From: Candidatus Aalborgicola defluviihabitans | Lineage (GTDB): Bacteria; Pseudomonadota; Gammaproteobacteria; Burkholderiales; Burkholderiaceae_C | Direction of reading: 5' to 3' | Assembly: GCA_016705575.1 (NCBI GenBank) | Contig: JADIXX010000008.1 | Span: 186,001 to 250,000, forward strand | Length of the DNA stretch: 64,000 nucleotides | In this document: one piece after another, positions 17,817 through 26,846 of the stretch | How positions within the stretch are numbered: the stretch's first letter is position 1 | Layout of the letters: each line of letters begins with the position of its first letter | Position numbers and translations under genes: made by a program | The notes under the pieces: model-generated | Database searches by the model: none | Told to the model about the DNA's origin: nothing | Seen by the model: only the letters and a program-made list of their open reading frames with translations

Positions 17817-18053
17817 TTACGAAATCAGCTTGTGCTCCAGCAGTTTTTTGCGCAGCGTGTTGCGGTTCAGGCCCAGCCACTGGGCGGCTTTGGACTGGTT
17901 GTGGTCGGCCTGGGCCATCACCACTTCCAGCAAGGGTTTTTCAACCGCGCGAACCAGCATATCGTGCATGCCGTCGGGTTCAGTACCACGCAAATCCCGG
18001 AAATAGCCTTCCAGGCTGGTGCGCACGCAGTCTTCAATAATCTTCTTGCTCAT
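17817..18053 (-). CDS. fis: Fis-family nucleoid/DNA-binding protein
   Basis: The protein is 78 aa. Its C-terminal helix-turn-helix (NQSKAAQWLGLNRNTLRKKL) is the Fis/NtrC-type DNA-binding motif, and the N-terminal half (about residues 1-50) corresponds to the dimerisation helices. Fis proteins bend DNA and modulate many promoters. The ATG at 18053 overlaps the dusB stop (ATGA), so it is probably translated together with dusB, the usual dusB-fis pairing in Proteobacteria. An ATG three codons upstream is possible but less likely. Confidence 0.92.
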   Translation of the reverse strand: MSKKIIEDCVRTSLEGYFRDLRGTEPDGMHDMLVRAVEKPLLEVVMAQADHNQSKAAQWLGLNRNTLRKKLLEHKLIS

Positions 18054-19105
18054 GTTGCACATTCCATGGTCATGTTGTTGTGTCCTCGTTCTACGGTCGC
18101 TTGCCCCGGCACGGGAATACGATCCATTTTTTCATTCAACGTATCCAGATATTGCTCCACCGCCGCGACCTGGTCCGCGCTGGATTGCAGCGTGTTCATG
18201 TGGACGCGAAAGCCCTCGCCGCCAGGCAGGTCGCGCAGGTACCAGCCTATGTGTTTGCGTGCCGAGCGCACGCCGATGAACTCGTCATACAGGCTGTAGT
18301 GGTCATACAGGTGTTCGACGAGCAGGCGTTTGACTTCACTCACCAACGGCGGAGCCAAATGGGTGCCAGTTGCCAGGAAGTGCGCGATCTCGCGGAAAAT
18401 CCAGGGTCGCCCCTGGGCCGCACGGCCGATCATGATGGCATCCGCGCCAGTGGCTTGCAACACCGCGCGGGCCTTTTCGGGGCTGGTGATGTCGCCATTG
18501 GCCACCACCGGAATGTGCACTGCGGCTTTGACTGCCGCAATGGTGTCGTATTCGGCTTCGCCCTTGTAGCCCTGCTCACGCGTGCGACCATGTACCGCCA
18601 GCATTTGCACGCCAGCGTTCTCGAATGCGCGCGCCAAGGACGCCGCATTTTTGTGCGCCTGGCACCAACCCGTGCGCATCTTCAGGGTCACCGGCACATT
18701 GTGCGGGGAACAGGCTGCCACCACCGCTTCAACAATGGACAGGGCCAGGGCTTCGTCCTGCATCAAGGCCGAGCCAGCCCACTTGTTGCACACCTTTTTT
18801 GCGGGACACCCCATATTGATGTCAATGATCTGGGCACCACGCGCAATGTTGTAGACGGCGGCCTCGGCCATCATCTGGGGTTCGGTGCCGGCAATCTGCA
18901 CGGCGATGGGGCCAGGTTCACCTTCGTGGTTGGCGCGACGAGAGGTCTTCAGTGTGTCCCACAGGTCGCGTCGTGAGGTGACCATCTCGCTCACCGCATA
19001 GCCAGCGCCCAGACGCTTGCACAACTGGCGAAACGGCCGATCTGTCACCCCCGCCATGGGCGCGACAAACAGGGAATTCGCCAAAGCGAAATGGCCGATC
19101 TGCAT
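18050..19105 (-). CDS. dusB: tRNA-dihydrouridine synthase B
   Basis: The protein is 351 aa. This flavin enzyme reduces uridine in the tRNA D-loop. Signature segments are VAPMAGVTDRPFRQLC, the catalytic cysteine in DINMGCPAKKVCNKWAGSAL, LKMRTGW, VHGRTREQGY and GRAAQGRPWIF. The frame runs 40 codons upstream of the chosen ATG (19105), but similarity begins at MQIGHFALANSLF. It is the first gene of dusB-fis-purH and overlaps fis by four bases. Confidence 0.95.
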   Translation of the reverse strand: MQIGHFALANSLFVAPMAGVTDRPFRQLCKRLGAGYAVSEMVTSRRDLWDTLKTSRRANHEGEPGPIAVQIAGTEPQMMAEAAVYNIARGAQIIDINMGCPAKKVCNKWAGSALMQDEALALSIVEAVVAACSPHNVPVTLKMRTGWCQAHKNAASLARAFENAGVQMLAVHGRTREQGYKGEAEYDTIAAVKAAVHIPVVANGDITSPEKARAVLQATGADAIMIGRAAQGRPWIFREIAHFLATGTHLAPPLVSEVKRLLVEHLYDHYSLYDEFIGVRSARKHIGWYLRDLPGGEGFRVHMNTLQSSADQVAAVEQYLDTLNEKMDRIPVPGQATVERGHNNMTMECAT

Positions 19106-19238
19106 GGGTAGCTGGTCCTGGGGTTTGGGGTGGGTGCAATACGCTGGGCTGAAGCCCGGTCTGATTCTAACTGCCCAAAATTTCAGCAATTGAAATAGCA
19201 CCCGAAATTCAACCAAAACTTGCACCTACACTGCCACT

Positions 19239-19712
19239 ATGCCCGACTGGATTCATCAACTGCTTGCCCTGCTCGCCCTGCCGCAGTACAGCCTGGGAAC
19301 CGTGTTTGTGGTGTCTTTCATTTCAGCCACGCTGCTACCCTTGGGGTCAGAGCCCGTGGTGTTTGGTCTGGTCCAGCTCAACCCGAGCCTGTTTTGGCCG
19401 GTGGTTTTAGTGGCCACTGTGGGCAATACGTTGGGCGGCGCGGTGGACTGGTGGATGGGCTATGGTGCCCACCAAGCGGTAAACAAGTACCACCATTCAG
19501 CCACCCACACCAAGGCACTGGTCTGGCTTGAGAAGCTCGGCCCCAAGGCCTGTTTGCTGGCCTGGCTGCCCGGGGTGGGTGACCCGCTGTGCGCGGTGGC
19601 CGGTTGGCTCAAGCTGCCGTTCTGGCCCTGTGTGGCCTACATGGCAATTGGCAAGTTTGCCCGCTACGTGACCATGACGGTTGCAATGATCGGCATAGCT
19701 GCTATTGTTTAA
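19239..19712 (+). CDS. YqaA-type small membrane protein (DedA/VTT-like)
   Basis: The protein is 157 aa with four or five hydrophobic segments. It has the VTT/DedA-like sequence GNTLGGAVDWWMGYG and a re-entrant region GPKACLLAWLPGVGDPLCAVAGWLKLP typical of YqaA. Family members are inner-membrane proteins, with lipid or ion transport proposed. The last residues and the stop codon are formed by the start of a dispersed-repeat copy (19700-19755), so the native C-terminus may have been replaced. It is divergent from dusB and convergent with ychF. Confidence 0.82.
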   Translation: MPDWIHQLLALLALPQYSLGTVFVVSFISATLLPLGSEPVVFGLVQLNPSLFWPVVLVATVGNTLGGAVDWWMGYGAHQAVNKYHHSATHTKALVWLEKLGPKACLLAWLPGVGDPLCAVAGWLKLPFWPCVAYMAIGKFARYVTMTVAMIGIAAIV

Positions 19713-19755
19713 ATAGCTGCTTATGTATATTTGACGAGGGCAGGCGCCCGATTTT
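19700..19755 (+). repeat. Dispersed repeat, copy 5 (end of yqaA-like gene)
   Basis: First hairpin GCTATT/AATAGC, spacer TGCTTATGTATATTT, core GACGAGGGCAGGCGCCCGATTTT. Its left end supplies the last codons and stop of the YqaA-like gene; its right end lies two bases from the ychF stop. It separates convergent genes. Confidence 0.85.
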
Positions 19756-19757
19756 CC

Positions 19758-20849
19758 TCAAGAACTGAACAGGAAGTTCATTACATCGCCATCCTTGACC
19801 ACGTACTCCTTGCCTTCGGCGCGCATCTTGCCCGCATCCTTGGCGCCTTGTTCACCCTTGAAGTTGATGAAGTCGTCAAACGCAATGGTCTGGGCGCGGA
19901 TGTAGCCCTTCTCAAAATCGGTGTGGATCACACCGGCGGCTTGCGGACCCGTATCGCCCACATGGATGGTCCAGGCACGCACTTCCTTGACACCCGCGGT
20001 GAAGTAGGTTTGCAGACCCAAGAGCGTGTAGGCGGAGCGGATCAGGCGGTTCAGGCCGGGCTCGGTCTGGCCCAGTTCTTCCAGGAACATCTGGCGGTCC
20101 TCGTCGCTCATCTCCGACATTTCGGCTTCCAGCTTGGCGCTGATGGCCACTACCGGTGCTTTTTGCGACGCCGCAAACACCTTCAGCCGATCCAGAAACG
20201 GGTTGTTCTCGAAGCCATCTTCGGCCACGTTGGCCACAAACATGGCGGGCTTGGCGGTGATCAAAAAGAACTGGTCCAGTAGCGGACGCTCTTCCTTGCT
20301 GAACTCCAGCGTACGCACCGGCTTGGCTTGATCCAATGCGGCCTGGCATTTCTCCAGAATGGCCACTAGTTTGATGGCTTCTTTGTCGCCCGAGCGCGCC
20401 AGCTTGGTGACCCGGTGCAAGCCCTTTTCAACGGCGGTCAGGTCGGCCAGGCACAGCTCGGTCTGGATCACTTCAATATCGGAAATCGGGTCTACCTTGC
20501 CCGCGACGTGGATCACGTTGTCGTCTTCAAAACAGCGCACCACATTGACCGTGGCATCGGTCTCGCGGATGTGGGCCAGAAACTTGTTGCCCAAGCCTTC
20601 GCCGGTGCTGGCGCCAGCCACCAAACCCGCAATATCGACAAACTCCACGATAGCGCGCTGCACCTTTTGCGGATTGACGATGGCGGACAGCGCATCGAGC
20701 CGCGCATCGGGCACCTCCACGATGCCCACATTGGGCTCGATGGTACAAAACGGGTAATTCTCGGCAGCAATGCCGGCCTTGGTCAGGGCGTTGAACAACG
20801 TGGATTTACCGACGTTGGGTAGGCCTACGATGCCGCACTTCAAACTCAT
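19758..20849 (-). CDS. ychF: Ribosome-associated ATPase/GTPase YchF (EngD)
   Basis: The protein is 363 aa, an Obg-family P-loop NTPase. It has the G1 motif GLPNVGKSTLFNAL and the G3 region DIAGLVAGASTGEGLGN, and the G4 position reads NVAE instead of NKxD, the family hallmark that favours ATP. A C-terminal TGS domain includes GVKEVRAWTIHVGDTGPQAAGVIHTD. It binds ribosomes and is linked to stress responses. The ATG at 20849 gives the canonical MSLKCGIVGLPN start. It is a single gene; its 3' end touches a repeat copy shared with the convergent YqaA-like gene. Confidence 0.96.
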   Translation of the reverse strand: MSLKCGIVGLPNVGKSTLFNALTKAGIAAENYPFCTIEPNVGIVEVPDARLDALSAIVNPQKVQRAIVEFVDIAGLVAGASTGEGLGNKFLAHIRETDATVNVVRCFEDDNVIHVAGKVDPISDIEVIQTELCLADLTAVEKGLHRVTKLARSGDKEAIKLVAILEKCQAALDQAKPVRTLEFSKEERPLLDQFFLITAKPAMFVANVAEDGFENNPFLDRLKVFAASQKAPVVAISAKLEAEMSEMSDEDRQMFLEELGQTEPGLNRLIRSAYTLLGLQTYFTAGVKEVRAWTIHVGDTGPQAAGVIHTDFEKGYIRAQTIAFDDFINFKGEQGAKDAGKMRAEGKEYVVKDGDVMNFLFSS

Positions 20850-21003
20850 GAAAATATCCTTAATTATCAGAAACCCATTGCGGCCAATGGAGCATTGTCG
20901 GGGAGCCCAGTCAGCGCACAGGTGAATGCAAGGCCAGTAACGGCAAGCAGGACATCACTGGTTTTTACACCGTTTTAAGGCTTGGCTAGGTCCGGGGGAG
21001 TAG

Positions 21004-21801
21004 CTAGGGATTGTAATGACCCCGTCGGAATCGGCCCAAATAGCCTTTGAGCCTCGACAAGAAGGTCGGCGAAGCCGGCTTTGGCTGAACCTGTCCAACG
21101 CCATAGACAAAATACTTTTCAAGGTCTGCCGATCGACCACCAATGAATGAGCAACTTCCGGCCACCGCTACATCAGGGTATTTTTCTGCCAAGTAGCGCA
21201 GCCCAGAGTGATACCGGTCTGTGATGCTGCCATGCGAGTAATGCTGGAATGTCAGTGGGAACACCATTGAAGTGATTCCCAATTTGTGCTTCGCATTGAT
21301 ACAAAGGTCTTCGGCGTAGAGATCAAACGTCAGTCGCTCATCAAAACGCAGCTGGGGGTTTTTATGCAAAAGCGTCGTGTGCACCAAGATACTTTGGCAA
21401 TCCAGCGTCTGAACTGCCACCGGCTGTGAGACCACGTGTCCAACCTCCACAGCACGACTTCCATCTTTATTACTGCAAATATGGCGCCCATAGGGGGCAG
21501 GTGAATTGTTTTCGAAATTCAGTCCGAACGTCCCATAAACATGGGTCTTATCCAAAGTATCAACAACTGACAGCCCAGCCTTGATTTCATAGTCTTCGTG
21601 GACAAACAGCAGCCAACAATCCTCATCTAGATAGCGCGCTATCAATTCGTTGTAAATAATCGGCAATCCCCGATTGAATTGGCGGTTATCTATTGAGACC
21701 AGATCACAGCCCTTGAGAACCGGATTGAGCGAAAAGAATCTTTCATACATTGCCGGATCTATGACGACCGTGATGATCTTGAGCTTTGCCACGACATTCA
21801 T
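21004..21801 (-). CDS. StrF-like GT-A glycosyltransferase
   Basis: The protein is 265 aa. The pattern RGLPIIYNELIARYLDEDCWLLFVHEDYEI resembles the nucleotide-sugar-binding part of StrF-like glycosyltransferases (a GT2-related group). KTHVYGTFGLNF and the later DLYAEDLCI could supply acidic metal- or acceptor-site residues. No membrane segments are seen. Its ATG overlaps the stop of the upstream fusion gene (ATGA), so both are co-translated. GC is lower than in the flanking genes, which suggests acquisition by transfer. The sugar and acceptor are unknown; a role in cell-surface glycan assembly is inferred. Confidence 0.65.
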   Translation of the reverse strand: MNVVAKLKIITVVIDPAMYERFFSLNPVLKGCDLVSIDNRQFNRGLPIIYNELIARYLDEDCWLLFVHEDYEIKAGLSVVDTLDKTHVYGTFGLNFENNSPAPYGRHICSNKDGSRAVEVGHVVSQPVAVQTLDCQSILVHTTLLHKNPQLRFDERLTFDLYAEDLCINAKHKLGITSMVFPLTFQHYSHGSITDRYHSGLRYLAEKYPDVAVAGSCSFIGGRSADLEKYFVYGVGQVQPKPASPTFLSRLKGYLGRFRRGHYNP

Positions 21802-24800
21802 CCCTTCTTGTTAAGCACATGGTCGCCGAAATGGCTGCCCAGAGTCATGGCGTGCTTCACACCACCGAGCTGTTCCACATCTTCTTCCGATGGATGCACT
21901 TGTAGCGCGCCAAAAAGTGCTTCGAAATCGCGGGGTTTCAAGAAGCTCAAATCGCCAATCTTGCGATCCCTGACAATTTGCGCAAACTCCAGAATCCCTG
22001 CCTGAATCTCGGCAGCAATAATTTGGCGCTTCGATTCATCGGCGTTCTTTCGCCCGGTCACAGATACATATGCACCATCAACCTCTTCAACCCTCACAAC
22101 TCCATCTCTTGGAGACGAAGTGAGCAGTTCGATCAGATTCAAAAACTCAGCAAAACGGGATCGGTCTCCCTGGAACAGGAAGCCTGTCTTGAACTCCTCG
22201 TGCGCCACCTGATCGCCGACACCAAGATAGATTCCATGCAAATTGCGAGGGCCTTTTCCCGACTGCTTCAGTAACTTCATGAGCGCATTCTGGATACTCC
22301 CTCCCCAGCCGACGTCCGCAATGACAATATCGGTGTCTTCAAAAAAATGCATCACATCAAGGTAGCGCAATAAGGTATGCCGTTCCGCGTCCGCCTTGGA
22401 CAATATCGAATCTTTGTTATCAATGACGCATTGCTGAATTTCCAACTCGCTATGGAGAAGTCCCCTGGACTCCAAATCGATCAATGCGTCTCTCAAGTCG
22501 TGCAGGTCTTCGTATCCAAACCGTTCCATCAGGTCGTTCACGCCTGCAACTCCAACTGGGGTGGTGAACAACTTGAGGGCATCCCCATCGTCAGCTGGAC
22601 TGAAAGTACTCAACGCAGGCAAACTCATACAGCGACGGGAAGCCAACAAATAGACGGGTTCATAGTCAGAATGCAACAAGCGGTAGACCTGACTCATGAT
22701 GTCACCGTCTCGAGCAAGAAAGAAGACCCGTGACGTGGACAGATTGGCGCTCAAGATGGTTCTGTTGACAAATTCACAGAATGCGCAGACCAGCGCCCCA
22801 CCATAGAAGAAGCCAAATTGCTTCCAATATCCGGGTTTTTCCTGCAAGAAGCCCGACTTCCAGTACTTGAACATACCCAGAATAAAGGAAATCCCCAAGC
22901 TGTTTTCTTCAATCAAATAGGGGGCTTTTGAAAACAGGAAGGAATCATGACGGTAGAACTCAATGCTCTCCAGGAAATGAAACGCATCGTATCCATGCTG
23001 GCGTGGTTGAACCCAGTCGGAAACATGATTGTCCCCAATATGAATAGTTGTACCGACAGAATCAGGAACTGTGTTTTTTAACCATGCAAACCGGCTGCCG
23101 TCGCCTTTAATCAGATCATCTTCGGACGAAACAAAGATTTCTTCGTAGATGTTGAATCCGTTTTTGGAAAGAATCTTCCCGATCGTTTCCCGGTCGAGGT
23201 ACATATCCGAAACAAAGTAAATTTTCTTGCCCTTGGCGACGAGATCAGAATAAAAGGCGAGCGTTTCGGGGTGCGCTATGCAAAATTTCAACTCGGCATC
23301 TATTTCACGCTTCAGGTCAGCCCCTTTGAAGCCCCGGTATATTTCGGTCAACTTGATGTCTTTGTGCGACTTGTTCACCTCGCGCGCTTTGCGTTCTTGG
23401 TTAACCCTTTGGTTTTCAAAGTCGTTTGCCCCCGCCATACATCCAATGTATTTGAAGATATCAACCGGCTTTTCGAGCAATCGAATCACTGCGGTGTCAA
23501 ACACGTCAAAAAAGAAATACGCATATTTGTCTACGTCGATGGATGCCAGCGGCAGATAGTCATTTCGCTCCACTCTCACCGCTTCGCTTGGCTGTAGTCC
23601 GTTAGTCGCCACGAGTGAATTGAAACTTAACGGACTCAGTGTGCTGGGTGTGCTGGGCGCTCTTCGGGCCAGCCGCTGCTTTATTCCAGGCCAACCCTTT
23701 TGTCGAACGAATCGATAGGCGTCTCCTACCTGATTGCCAATCGAATCACGTCGAAGAAATTGCCAGGTTAACCTGGCGAGCAATTTCACCGCACTGACTT
23801 TTCGACGCAACACCCCCATCCAGTGACCGACGTGGCGTATGGGCGCACTGAGCCTCCAACTGGTAGACGACAGCATTTCTTGAATGCTTGCGTTCAGGGT
23901 CCTGATTTGCATATCCCGAAGGGTCAACTCCCTGTCCCGCTCCGCCAAAGAAACATCGAGCGCAGCAACCTCTAGACCAAGACTGGACACCTGCTGCACT
24001 TGTTCGCCCAGTGACTGCTGCAATGCGGCAACGTCGTGTTGCAACTGCTCATTCTTATCAATCTGCAGATCGAATGCACTTCTGAGCTCCGCGTTTTCCC
24101 TCTCTTTTTCTTCCTGCTTTTGTTCCAAATCCAATGCCAAGCGATCCAGATTGTCAACGCTCCAAAATGGCCACCATTTTCTCCAAACTACTGACCTTCT
24201 CTGCCTTTGCAATGGGCGATGTTCCGGGTGCGCCATACCCGAATCTCCCAGAAACGAGCGATAAGCCGCAGTAACTTTCCCCGTTTTTGCAAAATCCGTA
24301 AGCTGTGAGACCTGGAGCCAAAAATCCCAGTCCTCGTACGTTTCGAGTGTGACGTCAAACCTGCACCCAGCCATCACCAGTTCACGGCTGAAAAGAACAG
24401 AATGGATGGGCAATAAATTCCCGATTAGCAACTGCGCTCCCGAAAAGTCTTGGTTATAAACTCCCAGCGTTGCGCCCGTGGCGTCTACAACGCGCGTGCC
24501 TGAGAACGCCGCCTTGAAATGGGGAGATTCGGCCAATATGGAGACCAATGACGCAATGTGTTCAGCGTCAATGAGATCGTCATCATCCAGAAACATCAAA
24601 TACGTGCCGTGCGCCTGCTCAAGCCCCAAATTCGCCGCCGCACTCCGCCCCAACCCACCGGCGGTTCCGACAAAACGAATGGGGAATCGACCACACCACT
24701 GCCCGACATCGCTGTGTCCGTCACCCTTTGCATTCACCAAGACAACTTCTATGGAGGGGTATGTCTGCGCAGCCACAGACGTAAGGGCATCCGACAAACT

Positions 24801-24866
24801 GGCGCGATCCATGCTGCGGATCAAAACACTGACTAACGGACTGGCTTCAAAGATTTCGACAGACAT
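21798..24866 (-). CDS. Large fusion: GT2 glycosyltransferase, coiled coil, HAD-like domain
   Basis: The protein is 1022 aa. Residues 1-215 form a GT2 domain (SPLVSVLIRSMDRASL, NLGLEQAHGTYLMFLDDDDLI, YEDWDFWLQ). Residues about 235-320 are a heptad-rich coiled coil. A basic linker follows. About 435-640 is HAD-like, with motif I FFDVFDTAVIR, motif II FVSDMYLDRETI, a lysine region KGDGSRF and motif IV HIGDNHVSDW. The C-terminal 380 residues (WGGSIQNALMKLL) accompany such HAD domains in polysaccharide clusters. Likely functions are glycosyl transfer plus a phosphatase or phosphotransfer step in surface-glycan building. It is the first gene of a two-gene AT-richer operon isolated between ychF and a signalling gene. 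Confidence 0.75.
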   Translation of the reverse strand: MSVEIFEASPLVSVLIRSMDRASLSDALTSVAAQTYPSIEVVLVNAKGDGHSDVGQWCGRFPIRFVGTAGGLGRSAAANLGLEQAHGTYLMFLDDDDLIDAEHIASLVSILAESPHFKAAFSGTRVVDATGATLGVYNQDFSGAQLLIGNLLPIHSVLFSRELVMAGCRFDVTLETYEDWDFWLQVSQLTDFAKTGKVTAAYRSFLGDSGMAHPEHRPLQRQRRSVVWRKWWPFWSVDNLDRLALDLEQKQEEKERENAELRSAFDLQIDKNEQLQHDVAALQQSLGEQVQQVSSLGLEVAALDVSLAERDRELTLRDMQIRTLNASIQEMLSSTSWRLSAPIRHVGHWMGVLRRKVSAVKLLARLTWQFLRRDSIGNQVGDAYRFVRQKGWPGIKQRLARRAPSTPSTLSPLSFNSLVATNGLQPSEAVRVERNDYLPLASIDVDKYAYFFFDVFDTAVIRLLEKPVDIFKYIGCMAGANDFENQRVNQERKAREVNKSHKDIKLTEIYRGFKGADLKREIDAELKFCIAHPETLAFYSDLVAKGKKIYFVSDMYLDRETIGKILSKNGFNIYEEIFVSSEDDLIKGDGSRFAWLKNTVPDSVGTTIHIGDNHVSDWVQPRQHGYDAFHFLESIEFYRHDSFLFSKAPYLIEENSLGISFILGMFKYWKSGFLQEKPGYWKQFGFFYGGALVCAFCEFVNRTILSANLSTSRVFFLARDGDIMSQVYRLLHSDYEPVYLLASRRCMSLPALSTFSPADDGDALKLFTTPVGVAGVNDLMERFGYEDLHDLRDALIDLESRGLLHSELEIQQCVIDNKDSILSKADAERHTLLRYLDVMHFFEDTDIVIADVGWGGSIQNALMKLLKQSGKGPRNLHGIYLGVGDQVAHEEFKTGFLFQGDRSRFAEFLNLIELLTSSPRDGVVRVEEVDGAYVSVTGRKNADESKRQIIAAEIQAGILEFAQIVRDRKIGDLSFLKPRDFEALFGALQVHPSEEDVEQLGGVKHAMTLGSHFGDHVLNKKG

Positions 24867-25034
24867 TGAAAGTTAAAGTTCGATTCAAAAAAGTACAAGT
24901 AATCTTGACCATTCCTGGCGAAAGTTGCGGCATGGTACAGAGCATTGACTGGGGTGAATAGATCGACATCGGGCAAGCCTACAATGCCACACTACTAACC
25001 AATAAAAACCTCTAAAAACGGCGGAGACAAGTGT

Positions 25035-26792
25035 ATGCCATCCCTGCTTGCGCGCCTGCTGCTAACGGTTTGGTGCCTGTGTGCCAGCCCGTTATGGGCT
25101 GCCAACACGGTGCCAGACAATGCGATTGTGCTGAACGACCAAACGCCCGTGCTGGAAGTCAACACCCCCATCCAGACCTGGATCGACGAGGGCTCGCACG
25201 CCAACATCGACCTAGTGGCCGGTGGCGCCGCCCACTTTACCCCCGCACCTGCACTGGGTCACTTTCCCCTTAACAAGTACAACACCCTGTGGATCAAGCT
25301 GCGCCTGGTGCGCGCGCCCAATTCGCAAGCAGCGTGGACCCTGAACCTGCCCCTGCCCTTTGTGGACATGGTGGCGCTCTACCAACTGGATTCCAACGGT
25401 CAATGGACCGTGCAGCGGGCGGGCGACACCCTGCCACATTCCGAGTGGCGCACCAAGGGCCTGTACCCCGATTTTGATCTCCAGATTAATGGTGACGCGC
25501 CACACGACGTCTACCTGCAGGTTCGCAATTTCAAGCAAGTGGGCCTGCCCATTCGCTTGGCCACTGGCCAGCAGCGCGATGGGCAGCGCCAAGTTGAATT
25601 GCTGAGCCTGGGACTGATGCTGGGTGCACTGTTGAGTCTGGCCGCCCTGTCGATCCTGCGCTACCTGGAGCACCGCAAGGCCATCGACGGCTGGGCGTCG
25701 CTGTTCGGCCTGCTGGTAGCCGTCACCATCGCCCAGATCTCCGGAGTGCTCAATGCTTTTTTATGGAGCAACGTGCCCGAACTGGGCAACTTGGCATCCA
25801 GTACGCTGCCGGTAATCGCGGTGGGCTGTGCGCTTCTGTTCATTCGCAACGTTTTCTCCCTGTTTGTGCATTACCACCGCTTCGACCGCTTCCTGTCCAG
25901 CGTGGGCTGGGGCACGATTGCGTCGGTACTGGCCTTTGCTGTCATGGACCGCTTCGTCGCGGATCGGGTTTGCGGCATGATTATGCTGTTTGCCACTGTG
26001 GTCGGGCTGATTGCCGTTTTTCTGAGCTGGCGAGGCGGCTCGATGGTGGCGCGTTGGCTGATGCTGGCTCTGGCCCCTCAATTTTTGGGCTTGATCTACA
26101 TGGTGGGCGAGGCTATCGGCATGCTTCCGGTGCTGTGGGAGGTGCGCTATTGGGCCTCGTTGGGTATTGCACTGACGGTGCCCATCATGCTGTATGCCCT
26201 GAGCCATATCACCCATGACCGCAAGGAACTGGTGGTGCGCGCCAACCACCTGCCCACCCAGGATGCTCTGACCGGACTATTAACAGCTGAGGTTTTTCAA
26301 ACCCATCTGGAAGAGGCTGTGCTGCGCGCCATTGAAAACCGCGAGCCGCTGGCCTTGGTTGTGGTGCGGGTTGTCAACCACGACAAGATCCGAGAAGTCT
26401 TTAGCGACACCACGGGTGAACAATGTCTGTTGCGTGCCGTAGTCAAGATTCAGCGCATCCTGCGCGACGTGGACCCTGCCGGGCGCGTGGGCACGGCGCA
26501 GTTCGGCTTGCTGATGGAGGGGGTGTCCACACGCAAGGCGCTGACCGAGCGCATGGTCAAGCTGATTGCCTCCGGTCTGATCCCCCTGCCCGGCTTGGTG
26601 CCAGAGGTCACGCTGCAGTTCCAGGCCGCCTGTGTCCTGCTGCACGAGATCCCGGTCCCGGCCGAGCGCGTACTCGACGACCTGAGTGACCTGCTGGAGA
26701 GCATGTCCCCCCACACCCGCCGCCCGATCCGCTTTCTGGAGGCGGTGCCCACCGAAGCCTCTGAGCTGCACACACAAAGTCCGTCTGACTGA
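25035..26792 (+). CDS. 7TM-DISM signalling protein with degenerate GGDEF domain
   Basis: The protein is 585 aa. It has a signal peptide (cleavage probably after PLWA), a periplasmic 7TMR-DISMED2-like beta domain (about 30-180), seven membrane helices (about 185-385) and a C-terminal GGDEF-shaped domain beginning DALTGLLTAEVF. At the active site the expected GGDEF reads GTAQF (RVGTAQFGLLM), so cyclase activity is not expected; it may bind GTP or act by protein contact. The ATG has a GGAGA ribosome binding site. Its overall layout resembles that of the kinase at the left edge. It ends 54 bp before the UbiH-like gene. Confidence 0.82.
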   Translation: MPSLLARLLLTVWCLCASPLWAANTVPDNAIVLNDQTPVLEVNTPIQTWIDEGSHANIDLVAGGAAHFTPAPALGHFPLNKYNTLWIKLRLVRAPNSQAAWTLNLPLPFVDMVALYQLDSNGQWTVQRAGDTLPHSEWRTKGLYPDFDLQINGDAPHDVYLQVRNFKQVGLPIRLATGQQRDGQRQVELLSLGLMLGALLSLAALSILRYLEHRKAIDGWASLFGLLVAVTIAQISGVLNAFLWSNVPELGNLASSTLPVIAVGCALLFIRNVFSLFVHYHRFDRFLSSVGWGTIASVLAFAVMDRFVADRVCGMIMLFATVVGLIAVFLSWRGGSMVARWLMLALAPQFLGLIYMVGEAIGMLPVLWEVRYWASLGIALTVPIMLYALSHITHDRKELVVRANHLPTQDALTGLLTAEVFQTHLEEAVLRAIENREPLALVVVRVVNHDKIREVFSDTTGEQCLLRAVVKIQRILRDVDPAGRVGTAQFGLLMEGVSTRKALTERMVKLIASGLIPLPGLVPEVTLQFQAACVLLHEIPVPAERVLDDLSDLLESMSPHTRRPIRFLEAVPTEASELHTQSPSD

Positions 26793-26846
26793 GTGGCATG
26801 GGCAGGCATACCAGCACTGCTTTGCACCGGCTTTTACAATCCACTG

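Noticed and set aside
16359..18299. 646-codon plus-strand frame across purH, fis and dusB
   Set aside because: Antisense of three well-identified genes, His/Gln/Gly-rich as expected for a high-GC shadow frame.
25191..25206. CGACGAGGGCT inside the 7TM-DISM gene, resembling the repeat core
   Set aside because: No flanking hairpin or spacer similarity; it encodes an ordinary part of the periplasmic domain.
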